From Bacteroidales bacterium (GTDB taxonomy: Bacteria; Bacteroidota; Bacteroidia; Bacteroidales; JACABE01): a DNA stretch of 44,490 bases. Positions 1 to 8,179 of the stretch are shown here, in pieces (position 1 is the stretch's first letter; the number at the start of each line of letters is the position of its first letter). Below the pieces are notes generated by a model. That model was not told the origin of the DNA. It did not search any database and saw nothing but the letters and a program-made list of their open reading frames with translations. The translations under genes and the position numbers were made by a program. The stretch covers positions 37,545 to 82,034 of the forward strand of contig JAHEYQ010000013.1 of NCBI GenBank assembly GCA_023251515.1, in the 5' to 3' direction.

Positions 1-747
1 GCTGCTGTGCTGGGTTTTGCCATTCAGTGGAATTCATTTACCCTAGCAGAGGTAGTTAATCAGAACTGGCTGCCTTATGCCATGGTAATTGGCTGTATTT
101 TTATCATGACTTTTCAGATTTTTGCCTATTCATCGCAAACTGCCGGAGTGGCAATTACAGCCATATCAAGTAAAATATCGGTAGTAATTCCTGTTTTTAT
201 AGGCGCTTTTTTGTATGCCAACGAAAGTCTGAGTTTGATGAAAGTTTTGGGATTGGTTTTTGCCATAATTTCTTTTTTGCTGGTTTTCAGCAATAATGCC
301 AATATGAAAATTAATCCGCGATTTATTTTTCTTCCGATTATACTTTTTCTGGCAAATGGTTTAAACGATTCGATGATGACCTTTGCCCAACGCAAATTTG
401 CAGGTTTCAATACCATGTTGTTTGTTTCCTGTATTTTCTTTTTCTCTTTGGTAATAGGTGTAATATGGTTGGGAGTAAATTATCTGGCTTTAAAACAAAA
501 ACTTCATTATAAAAATATTTTAGCCGGAATATTGCTGGGAATACTCAATTTTTTGTCAACTTATTATTTTTTCAAAGGAGTAGAAACAATAGAGAGTGCC
601 ATTTTCTTCCCTGTTTTAAATACTGGAATCGTGAGTTTATCTGCTTTAATCGGATATTTTGTTTTTAAAGAACAGCTTAATAAAATCAATTGGCTGGGAA
701 TCGTAATTGCTTTGGGAACCATTGTTTTTATTGCATTTGCCAAATAA
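1..747 (+). CDS. EamA/DMT-family membrane transporter, 3' part
   Basis: The frame is open from the first base of the window, so the 5' end lies outside; 248 residues remain. What is left is almost entirely hydrophobic helices separated by short charged loops, ending in the second half typical of EamA (drug/metabolite superfamily) permeases: a segment with FKEQLNKINWLGIVIALGT near the C-terminus, the usual 'keE-l....lG..lil.Gv' pattern. Such proteins sit in the inner membrane and export or import small metabolites; the substrate cannot be told from sequence. The next gene starts 13 bases downstream on the same strand. Family assignment is firm, function is not. Confidence 0.8.
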   Translation, partial: AAVLGFAIQWNSFTLAEVVNQNWLPYAMVIGCIFIMTFQIFAYSSQTAGVAITAISSKISVVIPVFIGAFLYANESLSLMKVLGLVFAIISFLLVFSNNANMKINPRFIFLPIILFLANGLNDSMMTFAQRKFAGFNTMLFVSCIFFFSLVIGVIWLGVNYLALKQKLHYKNILAGILLGILNFLSTYYFFKGVETIESAIFFPVLNTGIVSLSALIGYFVFKEQLNKINWLGIVIALGTIVFIAFAK

Positions 748-760
748 AAAATTTTGAAAT

Positions 761-1378
761 ATGATGATGTTTGATGATACTTATAAAACAATAAAAGCTC
801 GATCGGAAGGAATTTACAAGGAAAAAGGAAGTAAGTTTATTGCTGTTGCCTTGCCAGTAAAATCGGAAAATGATGTAAAAGAAGCATTGGCAATGTTGCG
901 AAAAGAATATTATGATGCCCGTCATCATTGCTATGCTTATATACTGGGTTTCGACAAATCGGCTTATCGAATCAATGATGATGGCGAACCTTCGGGCACA
1001 GCCGGCAGGCCTATTCACGGGCAACTTTTATCTTTTGACTTAACCAATATTCTGGTTGTAGTCATTAGGTATTTCGGAGGCACCAAATTAGGTGTAAGTG
1101 GTTTGATAAATGCTTATAAAACAGCCACAAAAGAAGCATTGGATGCTGCCGAAATTCTCGATTTGATTGTTCACGAAGTTTATGAAATCAATTTCGATTA
1201 TCTTCAGATGAATGATGTTATGAAACTGCTTAAAGATGAGAATCTCAATCAATTCAATCAGATTTTTGAAAACAATTGTAGTCTGCATTTTGCGGTTCGT
1301 AAGAATGATGCAGACCGGATATGTAGTTCATTCAGAAAAATTAACGGATTGCAACTTAAGTATATTCGTACTGAATAA
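761..1378 (+). CDS. YigZ/IMPACT family protein (UPF0029)
   Basis: A 205-residue protein matching the bacterial YigZ/IMPACT family. The N-terminal IMPACT domain carries the family hallmarks DDGEPSGTAGRPI (residues 73-85) and RYFGGTKLG (103-111); the C-terminal 70 residues fit the small ferredoxin-like DUF1949-type domain. Eukaryotic IMPACT regulates Gcn2 signalling; the role of bacterial YigZ is not settled, though its fold suggests nucleic-acid or ribosome contact. Three consecutive ATG codons open the frame (761, 764, 767) and the true start among them is uncertain. It lies close behind the transporter and may be cotranscribed with it. Confidence 0.9.
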   Translation: MMMFDDTYKTIKARSEGIYKEKGSKFIAVALPVKSENDVKEALAMLRKEYYDARHHCYAYILGFDKSAYRINDDGEPSGTAGRPIHGQLLSFDLTNILVVVIRYFGGTKLGVSGLINAYKTATKEALDAAEILDLIVHEVYEINFDYLQMNDVMKLLKDENLNQFNQIFENNCSLHFAVRKNDADRICSSFRKINGLQLKYIRTE

Positions 1379-1497
1379 TTGATTAAAAGGATGCTGTTTA
1401 TACTTATCCGAACAACAAAATATTACTTAATTCAATTCAGGCATTAAACTTTTTTGTTATTTTGATGTCTAAAGTTCCTGAATCAACAAAAAAATAA

Positions 1498-2043
1498 TTG
1501 GCTATTACTGACGACATAGAGATTTTGCAAAAACTTCGCGACAAAAATTCGCTGAATTATGCATTTAGTTTGCTGGTTAATAAATACAAACAGCAGGTTT
1601 ATTTTCATATTCGGCGCATTGTAATCAACCATGATGATGCCGACGACATTACCCAAAATACTTTTATCAAGGTTTTTGAAAACCTGCATCAGTTCAGAGA
1701 AGATTCCAAGCTTTATACCTGGATTTATCGGATTGCTACCAATGAAGCACTCGGACATCTGAAAAGCAAACGAAATCGTTTCTTTTTACCTTTTATTGAT
1801 GTAGAACATCAGTTATCCAACTCATTGCACACTTCAAAATATTTTTCTGGTGACGAAATACAAATGAAATTGCAACAAGCAATTTTGAAATTGCCTGAAA
1901 AACAACGTCTGGTTTTTAATATGAGGTATTACGATGAAATGAAATACGAAGATATGGCTGAGGTACTTGGCACTTCAGTTGGAGCATTAAAAGCTTCCTA
2001 TCATATTGCAGCAAAAAAAATTGAAGAAAGTGTAACCCAATAA
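1498..2043 (+). CDS. ECF-type RNA polymerase sigma factor
   Basis: 181 residues with the two-domain layout of extracytoplasmic-function sigma-70 factors. Region 2 is recognisable from DADDITQNTFIKVF (about 47-60) and LYTWIYRIATNEAL (72-85); region 4 starts at LPEKQRLVFNMRYYDE (about 132) and includes the helix-turn-helix. An in-frame TAA lies immediately before codon 1 and no internal ATG occurs before residue 121, so the protein must start at the TTG at 1498 or at another non-ATG codon just downstream. It heads a three-gene unit with a one-helix membrane protein and a Spy-like exported protein, an arrangement known in Bacteroidota for envelope-stress sigma factors. The regulon is unknown. 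Confidence 0.9.
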   Translation: MAITDDIEILQKLRDKNSLNYAFSLLVNKYKQQVYFHIRRIVINHDDADDITQNTFIKVFENLHQFREDSKLYTWIYRIATNEALGHLKSKRNRFFLPFIDVEHQLSNSLHTSKYFSGDEIQMKLQQAILKLPEKQRLVFNMRYYDEMKYEDMAEVLGTSVGALKASYHIAAKKIEESVTQ

Positions 2044-2090
2044 TTAAACCTTTTGGATTGAGAATTATCAAAGAATCATAATTTAAGAAA

Positions 2091-2555
2091 ATGGAAAACA
2101 AGAATGACATATTATCTGAAATTAAAAAGATTGCACCGGGGCTTACTGCTGTTGAAAAGAAAAACAGCTTTGAAACACCAGCCGATTATTTCGACGATTT
2201 AAGTGCAGATATTCAGGAAAGAATAAGGATGAAATCCTCGCAAAATCAAAAGAAAGTAATTACCTTGTTCAGGTATCCTCAAATTGCAATTGCAGCTTCA
2301 GTTATTGTAATACTGGTAATCGGATTCTTTTATCTAGATAATTTAAAACAAAAGCAATATGCCGAAAACAATACAATTTACTGGGACGAAATTTTAAATG
2401 ACAATTCGTTGATAGATAAAGTGGAGGAATATCAGTTGATAGATGCATACATAGAGCTTACAGCTAATGAAAAGCTTAATGATAATAAGGCACTTCTAAA
2501 TGAAAGTGAAGAAATTGAAAACGAATTAGCAAACGACATATTTACAGAAATATAA
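2091..2555 (+). CDS. Single-pass membrane protein, probable anti-sigma partner
   Basis: 154 residues. The N-terminal cytoplasmic part contains SFETPADYFDDL (about 25-36), a motif common at the start of Bacteroidota anti-sigma-like proteins encoded behind ECF sigma factors. One hydrophobic helix (about 65-84, IAIAASVIVILVIGFFYL) is followed by an acidic extracytoplasmic tail of about 70 residues. No enzymatic domain is visible. It begins 47 bases after the sigma-factor gene. The role as membrane-bound negative regulator of that sigma factor is inferred from position and layout, since overall sequence resemblance to classical anti-sigma factors is weak. Confidence 0.7.
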   Translation: MENKNDILSEIKKIAPGLTAVEKKNSFETPADYFDDLSADIQERIRMKSSQNQKKVITLFRYPQIAIAASVIVILVIGFFYLDNLKQKQYAENNTIYWDEILNDNSLIDKVEEYQLIDAYIELTANEKLNDNKALLNESEEIENELANDIFTEI

Positions 2556-2587
2556 TAATAAATAATAATTTCAAATACAATAATGAT

Positions 2588-3067
2588 ATGAAAACAAATA
2601 AGTTAATTAAATGGTCAGTACTGTTGTTGATAATAACACTGCCAATGGTAAATTACGCTCAGAAGGAACAACGTAAAGGAATGCTTAAAGAAAAAATTGA
2701 AACTCAGAAAATTGCTTACATTACAAATAAGCTGGCTCTAACAGCAACAGAAGCACAGCAGTTTTGGCCGGTTTACAATGAATTCAGCGATAAAAATGAA
2801 GAACTATTAAAAGCATTTCGTAAAAACAATCTGGAAGACCGGGATGTAAATGTGGAAACCATTAGCGACAAAGAAGCAATGGATATGGCTGATGAACAGA
2901 TAATACATGCTCAGAAGATACTGGATTTACGCAAAAAATACCATGCAGAATTTAAGAAAGTTTTGCCAGCCAAAAAATTGCTTAAACTTTATCAAACAGA
3001 ACGCGATTTCAAAAAGTTTTTGCTTAAAGAAATTAAAGAAAGAAGAGACAATAGGAAAATGAGGTAA
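2588..3067 (+). CDS. Exported Spy/CpxP-like protein, likely sensor of the ECF module
   Basis: 159 residues with a signal peptide ending near VNYAQ (residues 21-25). The mature part is rich in charged helices and carries LTATEAQQFWPVYNEF (about 52-67), the motif of small periplasmic helical proteins in Bacteroidota related in layout to Spy/CpxP and heavy-metal resistor proteins. It follows the anti-sigma-like gene by 32 bases and is followed by a strong terminator, closing a sigma / membrane protein / periplasmic protein operon. By analogy with CpxP and Spy it may bind misfolded envelope proteins or signal to the membrane partner; this is inference. Confidence 0.75.
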   Translation: MKTNKLIKWSVLLLIITLPMVNYAQKEQRKGMLKEKIETQKIAYITNKLALTATEAQQFWPVYNEFSDKNEELLKAFRKNNLEDRDVNVETISDKEAMDMADEQIIHAQKILDLRKKYHAEFKKVLPAKKLLKLYQTERDFKKFLLKEIKERRDNRKMR

Positions 3068-3090
3068 TTTTATAGTATTGTAAAAATATT

Positions 3091-3126
3091 AAAATCAGGT
3101 AGCTAAATAAGTTGCCTGATTTTTTT
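3091..3126. terminator. Bidirectional terminator between ECF operon and coaE
   Basis: AAAATCAGG (3091-3099) pairs with CCTGATTTT (3115-3123), extended inward by four more pairs including two G-U, around a 7-base loop, and is followed by a T run. The mirror-image A run on the left makes it usable from both strands. The coaE stop codon (3103-3105) lies inside the stem region. Confidence 0.85.
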
Positions 3127-3690
3127 ATGTATTTCAATTACCTGTGGAATTATTAATTCGTCACCATTGTTATTTATCAGAAAATCTGCGAGTTTTATCT
3201 TTTGTTCTTCACTCCATTGATTTTCCATTCGTTGTAATATTTCAGTTTGTGTTATTCCATCTCTTTTTGCAATCCGTTCCATTCTAATGTCTTGTGAAGC
3301 TGTAACCATTATTGTTTTATCTACATATTTATCAAAATTGCTTTCGAAAAGTATGGCTGCTTCCTGTATTACATAATGATAATGAGATGATAATGAATTA
3401 ACCCAATTTTCAAAATCTGTATTAACTAAGGGATGTATCAGATTGTTTAAAAACGATAATGACTTTTTATCTTCGAAAACAATTGCTGCCAGTTTTTTGT
3501 TGTCAATTTTATTTTCAGATAAAATATTGGATCCGAATTTGTTTATAAGTTCTTGTATTACTGTTTGATCAGTTAAAAACTTTTTTGCTTCTATATCTGC
3601 ATGATAAACCGGGATTTCAAGAATATTAAAGATTTTTGCAATAGTTGATTTTCCGCTGCCAATATTTCCAGTTAATCCTATTTTTAACAT
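3103..3690 (-). CDS. coaE: Dephospho-CoA kinase
   Basis: About 195 residues, the usual length for CoaE, which phosphorylates dephospho-CoA in the last step of coenzyme A synthesis in the cytoplasm. The P-loop GNIGSGKST lies at residues 8-16 from the chosen ATG, and HADIEAKKFL and NNLIHPLV match conserved CoaE regions. The open frame extends two codons further to a TTG at 3696, directly abutting the stop of the upstream gene, but the ATG at 3690 (MLKIGLTG) is the natural start. It is the last gene of the nusB operon. Function is secure from the family. Confidence 0.93.
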   Translation of the reverse strand: MLKIGLTGNIGSGKSTIAKIFNILEIPVYHADIEAKKFLTDQTVIQELINKFGSNILSENKIDNKKLAAIVFEDKKSLSFLNNLIHPLVNTDFENWVNSLSSHYHYVIQEAAILFESNFDKYVDKTIMVTASQDIRMERIAKRDGITQTEILQRMENQWSEEQKIKLADFLINNNGDELIIPQVIEIHKKIRQLI

Positions 3691-3696
3691 AATCAA

Positions 3697-4722
3697 TTAT
3701 TTAAAGATGATATATTCTGCTTTTTCCGGATAAATACCCGTAATTTTAATTTTATCAGGAACTCTGATAATATTTATCTTCGTTTTATTATCAGAAGGAT
3801 TGAATAAATCTGCATTTACGGAAGCAGTAAACATTTGCTGATTAATTCTTTTATAATCTTTTAATGCAACCAGATATTTTATCTTTACTTTGTCTGGAAA
3901 GAGTTTAATGTTTTTGAAATTTGTATTGTTTTGAATACCTATTGGAATTTCAAGTTCCGATTCTGTATATTTTTCTACTGAAAACTGAACTTTCACTTTT
4001 TCGGCAAAAAGTTTTATTTTGGGGAATTGTTTTGGTTTAATTATATTTAAATATATGGTTTGATTTGATTTTAAATTATTTAAGGCTACTGATTGCGTAT
4101 AAAATCTTTGTATCTGATTAATATCTTTTAAAGTACCGCTGATAAAAATTGAATCGGGTGATATTTTTATGCTGTCATAAATCTGATATTGTTTTTGAAA
4201 ATTAAGTTTTAATAATGGAGTAACAGCAATATTTTTATAAATGGCTTTTTCCCATTTTAATGCAAAAGTATCGGGAAATAAACCAATTACATTATAGTTA
4301 AAGTCGCTTTGTGCTTTAATGATTTTAAATATCTGATTTGCACCTAAATAGCTGATTTTTTCAGAGTTGCTTTCATATAATTTGATTTCTGAAAAATCAA
4401 TATTCAGATTATCGTTATGATTGAATAATTGATGATAAATAAGATTAAATCCTTGTGATTTGATAGTTACAAAAAAACTGCTGTCTGAATTATTAAGTAA
4501 AACTCTGTCGGAAGGGAAATTCTGAAAATTAATTTTATAATGGAGGGTAAGTTGGTATTCTTTTGAAAACTTTTTTAATGTCCAGAAAAACAAAGAGATA
4601 AATAAGCAGATAGAAAAAATGATTAGTTTCTTTCTGTTATGTATTTTTTTGTTTTTTAATGCTTTATCAGCAAGTTTCTTAAATTCGGTTTCCAAAATAT
4701 TTGTTTTAAAAATAAATCTCAA
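3697..4722 (-). CDS. YbbR-like (CdaR-type) domain membrane protein
   Basis: Up to 341 residues: a short basic cytoplasmic stretch, one transmembrane helix (about 33-50, IIFSICLFISLFFWTLKKF), then a large extracytoplasmic region of repeated beta-rich YbbR-type modules. In Firmicutes YbbR (CdaR) proteins regulate a diadenylate cyclase; in Bacteroidota the gene normally sits between yajC and coaE as here and its role is undefined. No ATG lies near the start: the longest frame begins at a TTG at 4722 inside a terminator hairpin, so a TTG at 4695 is also a candidate, leaving 332 residues. Family call good, start uncertain. Confidence 0.78.
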   Translation of the reverse strand: MRFIFKTNILETEFKKLADKALKNKKIHNRKKLIIFSICLFISLFFWTLKKFSKEYQLTLHYKINFQNFPSDRVLLNNSDSSFFVTIKSQGFNLIYHQLFNHNDNLNIDFSEIKLYESNSEKISYLGANQIFKIIKAQSDFNYNVIGLFPDTFALKWEKAIYKNIAVTPLLKLNFQKQYQIYDSIKISPDSIFISGTLKDINQIQRFYTQSVALNNLKSNQTIYLNIIKPKQFPKIKLFAEKVKVQFSVEKYTESELEIPIGIQNNTNFKNIKLFPDKVKIKYLVALKDYKRINQQMFTASVNADLFNPSDNKTKINIIRVPDKIKITGIYPEKAEYIIFK

Positions 4723-4744
4723 TCCGGTTAAAGATTGAGATTTA
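4708..4744 (-). terminator. Terminator-like hairpin after yajC, overlapping the ybbR start
   Basis: AAATCTCAATC (4714-4724) and GATTGAGATTT (4733-4743) are perfect inverted copies, extended to 12 bp by T4713-A4744, with an 8-base loop. On the minus strand the stem is followed after one A by TTTTT. It lies 28 bases behind the yajC stop and covers the first possible ybbR start codon, so it may attenuate transcription into ybbR and coaE. Confidence 0.7.
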
Positions 4745-4771
4745 ATATTTTAAATATTGCAATTTGCTATA

Positions 4772-5107
4772 TTATTTGTTTTCTTGCAATTGTGATGAAT
4801 TATCGAGTGCAATAGCAGATTTTTCAATTTTTAAGCGGTTTTGACCTTCTACTTCAATAATAGCAGTAGATTCTTGTAAATCAATGATTTTTCCATGGAT
4901 ACCACCAATGGTTACAATTTTCTGTCCTTTTTGAAGATTCTCTCTGAATTTTTTCTGTTCTTTTGTTTTTTTCATTTGTGGACGAATCATAAAAAAGTAA
5001 AATACGCCAAAAATTGCGATAAGAAAAAATAATGATTCAAATCCGCTTCCTCCTGATTTTCCACCAGATGGAGGTGCCATTAAGATGATGTTTAATAAAT
5101 TATTCAT
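4772..5107 (-). CDS. yajC: Preprotein translocase accessory subunit YajC
   Basis: 111 residues, typical of YajC, the small inner-membrane partner of SecDF. A glycine/serine-rich N-terminus is followed by one membrane helix (about 25-41) ending in the signature FFMIRPQMKKTKE, then a cytoplasmic basic domain with the conserved GQKIVTIGGIHGKI segment. It lies 24 bases downstream of the DUF1573 lipoprotein gene in the same operon. Identification rests on the RPQ motif after the helix and the GG-I-G-I motif, both diagnostic. Confidence 0.93.
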   Translation of the reverse strand: MNNLLNIILMAPPSGGKSGGSGFESLFFLIAIFGVFYFFMIRPQMKKTKEQKKFRENLQKGQKIVTIGGIHGKIIDLQESTAIIEVEGQNRLKIEKSAIALDNSSQLQENK

Positions 5108-5131
5108 AGATATAATTGTTATTTAATTTGT

Positions 5132-5587
5132 TTAATTGTTTTCAGGTGAATGTACTGTGGCTTTAATATTTAGAACGTAATTGCTTGGTTGTGTGTTTGC
5201 AACCAAAGTTACAGTTTTATGTTGAAAACCCATTTTGCCTTTGGTGTTAAAAGTTACAGTAACGTTTCCTTCTTCCCCCGGACGAATTGGTTCTTTTGAA
5301 AAAGTAGGAACTGTACATCCACAAGTTGCACTGGCATTGGCAATTACCAAGTCAGATTTGCCTGAATTTTTAAATTTGAAGCTATATGTAAGGATTTCCC
5401 CTTCAATTGCTTTGCCAAAATCATGTAAATCAGTTTCAAACTGAAATTGTGGCATATTTTCATTGCTAATTGTTGTGTCTGCCGAATTTGGATTATTTAC
5501 CAAATCAGTTGATAATTTTTCTGAATTATTTTTACATGCAAATAATCCAAATGTAACTAAAACTAAAAAGAAAATTTTTGTTTTCAT
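5132..5587 (-). CDS. DUF1573-domain lipoprotein
   Basis: 151 residues. The N-terminus is a lipoprotein signal with lipobox LFAC, so Cys18 is the probable lipidated residue. After a low-complexity linker the rest (about 50-148) is one immunoglobulin-like DUF1573 domain: HDFGKAIEGE at its start, NASATCGCTVP in the middle, and PGEEGNVTVTFNTKGK near the end are standard for the family, which is related to ASH/HYDIN-type beta-sandwiches. Function is unknown; such proteins are abundant in Bacteroidota and sit in this exact operon position between nusB and yajC. Confidence 0.9.
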   Translation of the reverse strand: MKTKIFFLVLVTFGLFACKNNSEKLSTDLVNNPNSADTTISNENMPQFQFETDLHDFGKAIEGEILTYSFKFKNSGKSDLVIANASATCGCTVPTFSKEPIRPGEEGNVTVTFNTKGKMGFQHKTVTLVANTQPSNYVLNIKATVHSPENN

Positions 5588-5674
5588 ATGTATTCTTTTT
5601 ATTATTATTTAAAAGTTCGCAATACTTTTAAGTTCTAATCATTGTGAATATTCTTATGGCTATATTTTGTTTTT

Positions 5675-6634
5675 TTATACTAAACCTCTACCCAGTTTAC
5701 TAATTGATTTGTTGGTTTTTAAATCAGAAATTATTTTGTCAAGAATTCCATTGATAAAAATTTTGCTATTATCATCGCTAAAACCTTTTGAGATTTCAAT
5801 ATATTCATTCAATGTAACTTTAACCGGAATTGAAGGAAATTCTGTCAGCTCAACTATTGCCATTTTAAGCAAAATTTTATCTATAACGGCAATTCTTTCA
5901 ATTTCCCAGTTATTGGTGTGTTTTTCAATTATTTCAGTATATTTTGCATTGTTTATGATGGTCTTTCTAAAAAGTTCTTTTATGAAATTCTTGTCATCAT
6001 TTGCATTGGTTCTGTCTTCTTCTTTATAAAGTCCGGGAAGCTCATAATATTCATTTTTGTCTTCTTTAAAGCTATCTAAAGTTTTTAAGACCATCATTGC
6101 AACTGTTTGATAATCATCAGCCCAATAAATATTCTTATCTTCAAAAAAGTTTTCCAGTTTTTCGTCTGAAATAATTAAACGTCTGAATAGTTGGAGTACA
6201 ATTTTTTTATCGGCTGAATATGAAGAAGTTTCAGCATTCATATAATCAATATATGCTGTAGTTTCTTTCATTTTCTGATATAATGATCTGAATATATCCT
6301 GCTCTTCAGACCAATTTATCTTTAGTTCATTATAATGTAGTACGAAACTGTTATTAGAGACTAACTGCTTGATTAAGCGATTTTCAATAAATTTTGTATT
6401 GGGATTTAAATCTTCATCAGATGGAACGAATTTTTGTTTGTTTTCTTCCATTCGTTGTTTTGAAAATTCTACAAGTTCAAACAATATAGAAAGTTGGTAG
6501 ATGTATAGTTCGTAAAGTTTATCAATACTTCTTATCAGATTTCTTTCTGCAATGTCCATACGGTTATCATCCGATTGGAAATATGCGTAAAGTGATTGCA
6601 TCACTTTTGTACGTAAATATCGCCTGTTGAGCAT
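5675..6634 (-). CDS. nusB: Transcription antitermination factor NusB
   Basis: 319 residues, much longer than the roughly 140 of Escherichia coli NusB but usual for Bacteroidota, where a helical N-terminal extension precedes the NusB fold. It opens with LNRRYLRTKVMQSLYAYFQS, the RNA-binding first helix motif of NusB. The C-terminal half holds the classical core: NNWEIERIAVIDKILLKMAIVEL, FPSIPVKVTLNEYIEISKGFS and FINGILDKI. NusB joins NusE on boxA RNA to support rRNA transcription. It heads the minus-strand operon reaching coaE and has a perfect-looking Bacteroidota promoter 50 bases upstream. Confidence 0.92.
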   Translation of the reverse strand: MLNRRYLRTKVMQSLYAYFQSDDNRMDIAERNLIRSIDKLYELYIYQLSILFELVEFSKQRMEENKQKFVPSDEDLNPNTKFIENRLIKQLVSNNSFVLHYNELKINWSEEQDIFRSLYQKMKETTAYIDYMNAETSSYSADKKIVLQLFRRLIISDEKLENFFEDKNIYWADDYQTVAMMVLKTLDSFKEDKNEYYELPGLYKEEDRTNANDDKNFIKELFRKTIINNAKYTEIIEKHTNNWEIERIAVIDKILLKMAIVELTEFPSIPVKVTLNEYIEISKGFSDDNSKIFINGILDKIISDLKTNKSISKLGRGLV

Positions 6635-6683
6635 AAATTTTATGAGCGTTTTTTTAAATGATTAATACCATTTGTTTAGTTTG

Positions 6684-6714
6684 CAAAATTACAATTTTAA
6701 TTTTGTTTTTCAAA
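6684..6714 (-). promoter_or_regulatory. Bacteroidota-type promoter of the nusB operon
   Basis: Read on the minus strand, TTTG (plus positions 6711-6714) and TAATTTTG (6684-6691) are separated by exactly 19 bases, matching the -33/-7 consensus TTTG-N19-TAnnTTTG. Transcription would start near 6677, about 40 bases before the nusB ATG. Confidence 0.8.
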
Positions 6715-6802
6715 CTTAATAGTTTATTATTCTGTTAACTAATCTTAATATACAGATAATTAGAGGTTAAAACCATGTATTTTTTTATCCATGAGATAAT
6801 TA

Positions 6803-6834
6803 TTTTACAGATAACAAATAAATTACTACATTTG
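6803..6834 (+). promoter_or_regulatory. Probable promoter of the PUR-family gene
   Basis: TACATTTG (6827-6834) fits the -7 consensus TAnnTTTG exactly; the -33 box is only TTTT (6803-6806). The ATG at 6868 would follow about 27 bases after the start site. It is divergent from the nusB promoter in the same 233-bp spacer. Confidence 0.6.
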
Positions 6835-6867
6835 CCTTATATTTTATATTAAATTTCTAAAGTTAAA

Positions 6868-7209
6868 ATGAAAGAATCTGAACACTTTGAGCGTGATACT
6901 GTATATTCTACAGCTGTTAGAGCTGGAAAACGTACCTATTTTTTTGATGTAAGGCAAACAAAAAATGGAGAAAAATATTTGACTATAACAGAAAGTAAGA
7001 AAAGATTTGATAATGGATTAGGTAAGTTTGTTTTCGATAAACATAAAATTTTTCTTTATCGTGAAGATTTTGACAGTTTCAGATCTTGTTTCGATGAAAT
7101 GATTACATTTATTAATACAGGTGAAAAAACAGGTTTTTTAGCAGATGATCGTTTAGAATCTGATTTTACAGATGTAGATTTTGATAGTTTAGACGTTAAC
7201 AAAGATTAA
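6868..7209 (+). CDS. PUR-family (DUF3276) nucleic-acid-binding protein
   Basis: 113 residues. The sequence fits the single PUR-repeat DUF3276 family of Bacteroidota and spirochaetes, whose Borrelia member folds like eukaryotic Pur-alpha and binds DNA and RNA. Visible hallmarks are AGKRTYFFDVRQTKNGEKYLTI (strands 1-2, about 18-39), written here in two parts as AGKRTYFFDVRQ and NGEKYLTITESK, and IFLYREDFDSF before the C-terminal helix; the last 20 residues are acidic. It has its own promoter and is followed by a terminator, so it is probably monocistronic. The regulatory targets are unknown. Confidence 0.88.
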   Translation: MKESEHFERDTVYSTAVRAGKRTYFFDVRQTKNGEKYLTITESKKRFDNGLGKFVFDKHKIFLYREDFDSFRSCFDEMITFINTGEKTGFLADDRLESDFTDVDFDSLDVNKD

Positions 7210-7232
7210 TAATTTTTATATTGATGAAATAC

Positions 7233-7259
7233 AGGCTGTTCCATCGGGCAGCTTTTTTT
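7233..7259 (+). terminator. Terminator of the PUR-family gene
   Basis: GCTGTTC (7235-7241) pairs with GGGCAGC (7246-7252) using two G-U pairs around a 4-base loop, followed by seven T. It lies 25 bases behind the stop codon. Confidence 0.75.
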
Positions 7260-7274
7260 GTTATTAACTTTATG

Positions 7275-7305
7275 ATTGAAAATATAATTTTTAATCTTAA
7301 TTTTG
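7275..7305 (+). promoter_or_regulatory. Promoter of parAB
   Basis: ATTG (7275-7278), 19 bases, then TAATTTTG (7298-7305): seven of seven fixed -7 bases and three of four -33 bases. The predicted start site near 7312 leaves a leader of about 60 bases before the parA ATG. Confidence 0.7.
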
Positions 7306-7374
7306 TATGCTAAAATATTACCATCTTTATCAGTTGTAATATTATTTATACTCATCATTATCAGAAAGTAACAA

Positions 7375-8178
7375 ATGGGAAAAGTAATTGCTATCGCAAA
7401 CCAAAAAGGAGGAGTCGGAAAAACCACAACTGCAATCAATTTGAGTGCAAGCCTTGCTGTACTTGAAAAAAGGACATTGCTAATTGATGCTGATCCTCAG
7501 GCAAATGCAACTTCCGGTGTAGGTTTCGATCCTCAAAATATTAAAACCAGTATATACGAATGTATTATTGATGAGGTAGATCCTCACAAAAATATTCTTA
7601 AAACATCAACTCCGAATCTTGAATTAATTCCAGCTCATATTGATTTGGTTGGTGCTGAAATTGAAATGATTAATATGCCTAACCGCGAAAAAATGATGCG
7701 TAAGGTTATTGCCAAAATTAAAGATGAATATGATTTTATTATTATTGATTGTTCACCATCTTTGGGCTTAATTACAGTTAATGCTTTAACTGCTGCCGAT
7801 TCTGTAATCGTTCCTGTTCAATGTGAGTATTTTGCTTTGGAAGGTTTGGGTAAGTTGCTGAATACCATCAGAATTGTACAAACAAGGCTTAACAGTGCAT
7901 TGGAAATTGAAGGAATACTTTTAACCATGTACGATTCAAGATTAAGACTTGCAAAACAAGTTGTGGAAGATGTCAGAACTCATTTCCAGCAAATGGTTTT
8001 CGATACTTTGGTTTACCGAAATACAAAATTGGGCGAAGCTCCAAGTTTTGGCGAAACAATTATTATGCATGATGCATCATGTTCGGGTTCAGTAAATTAT
8101 TTGAACTTAGCCCGGGAAATATTGCAAAACAACGACTTAACAAAAATAAAACAACAGGACAAAAAAATAAATTTTTAG
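7375..8178 (+). CDS. parA: Chromosome-partitioning ATPase ParA (Soj)
   Basis: 267 residues, normal for chromosomal ParA/Soj. The deviant Walker A motif KGGVGKTT is at residues 11-18 with the switch motif DADPQANATSG at about 39-49 and Walker B IIIDCSPS at about 122-129. ParA is a Walker-type ATPase that binds DNA as a dimer and moves ParB-parS complexes, segregating chromosome origins. The parB ATG follows one base after the parA stop, so the two are translationally coupled. The following DUF5683, dapB and lepB genes repeat the usual Bacteroidota neighbourhood and support a chromosomal rather than plasmid pair. Confidence 0.95.
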   Translation: MGKVIAIANQKGGVGKTTTAINLSASLAVLEKRTLLIDADPQANATSGVGFDPQNIKTSIYECIIDEVDPHKNILKTSTPNLELIPAHIDLVGAEIEMINMPNREKMMRKVIAKIKDEYDFIIIDCSPSLGLITVNALTAADSVIVPVQCEYFALEGLGKLLNTIRIVQTRLNSALEIEGILLTMYDSRLRLAKQVVEDVRTHFQQMVFDTLVYRNTKLGEAPSFGETIIMHDASCSGSVNYLNLAREILQNNDLTKIKQQDKKINF

Positions 8179-8179
8179 C

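Noticed and set aside
7206..7439. 77-codon minus-strand frame overlapping the parA start
   Set aside because: It covers the PUR-gene terminator, the parA promoter and the Walker A codons of parA; no family resemblance.
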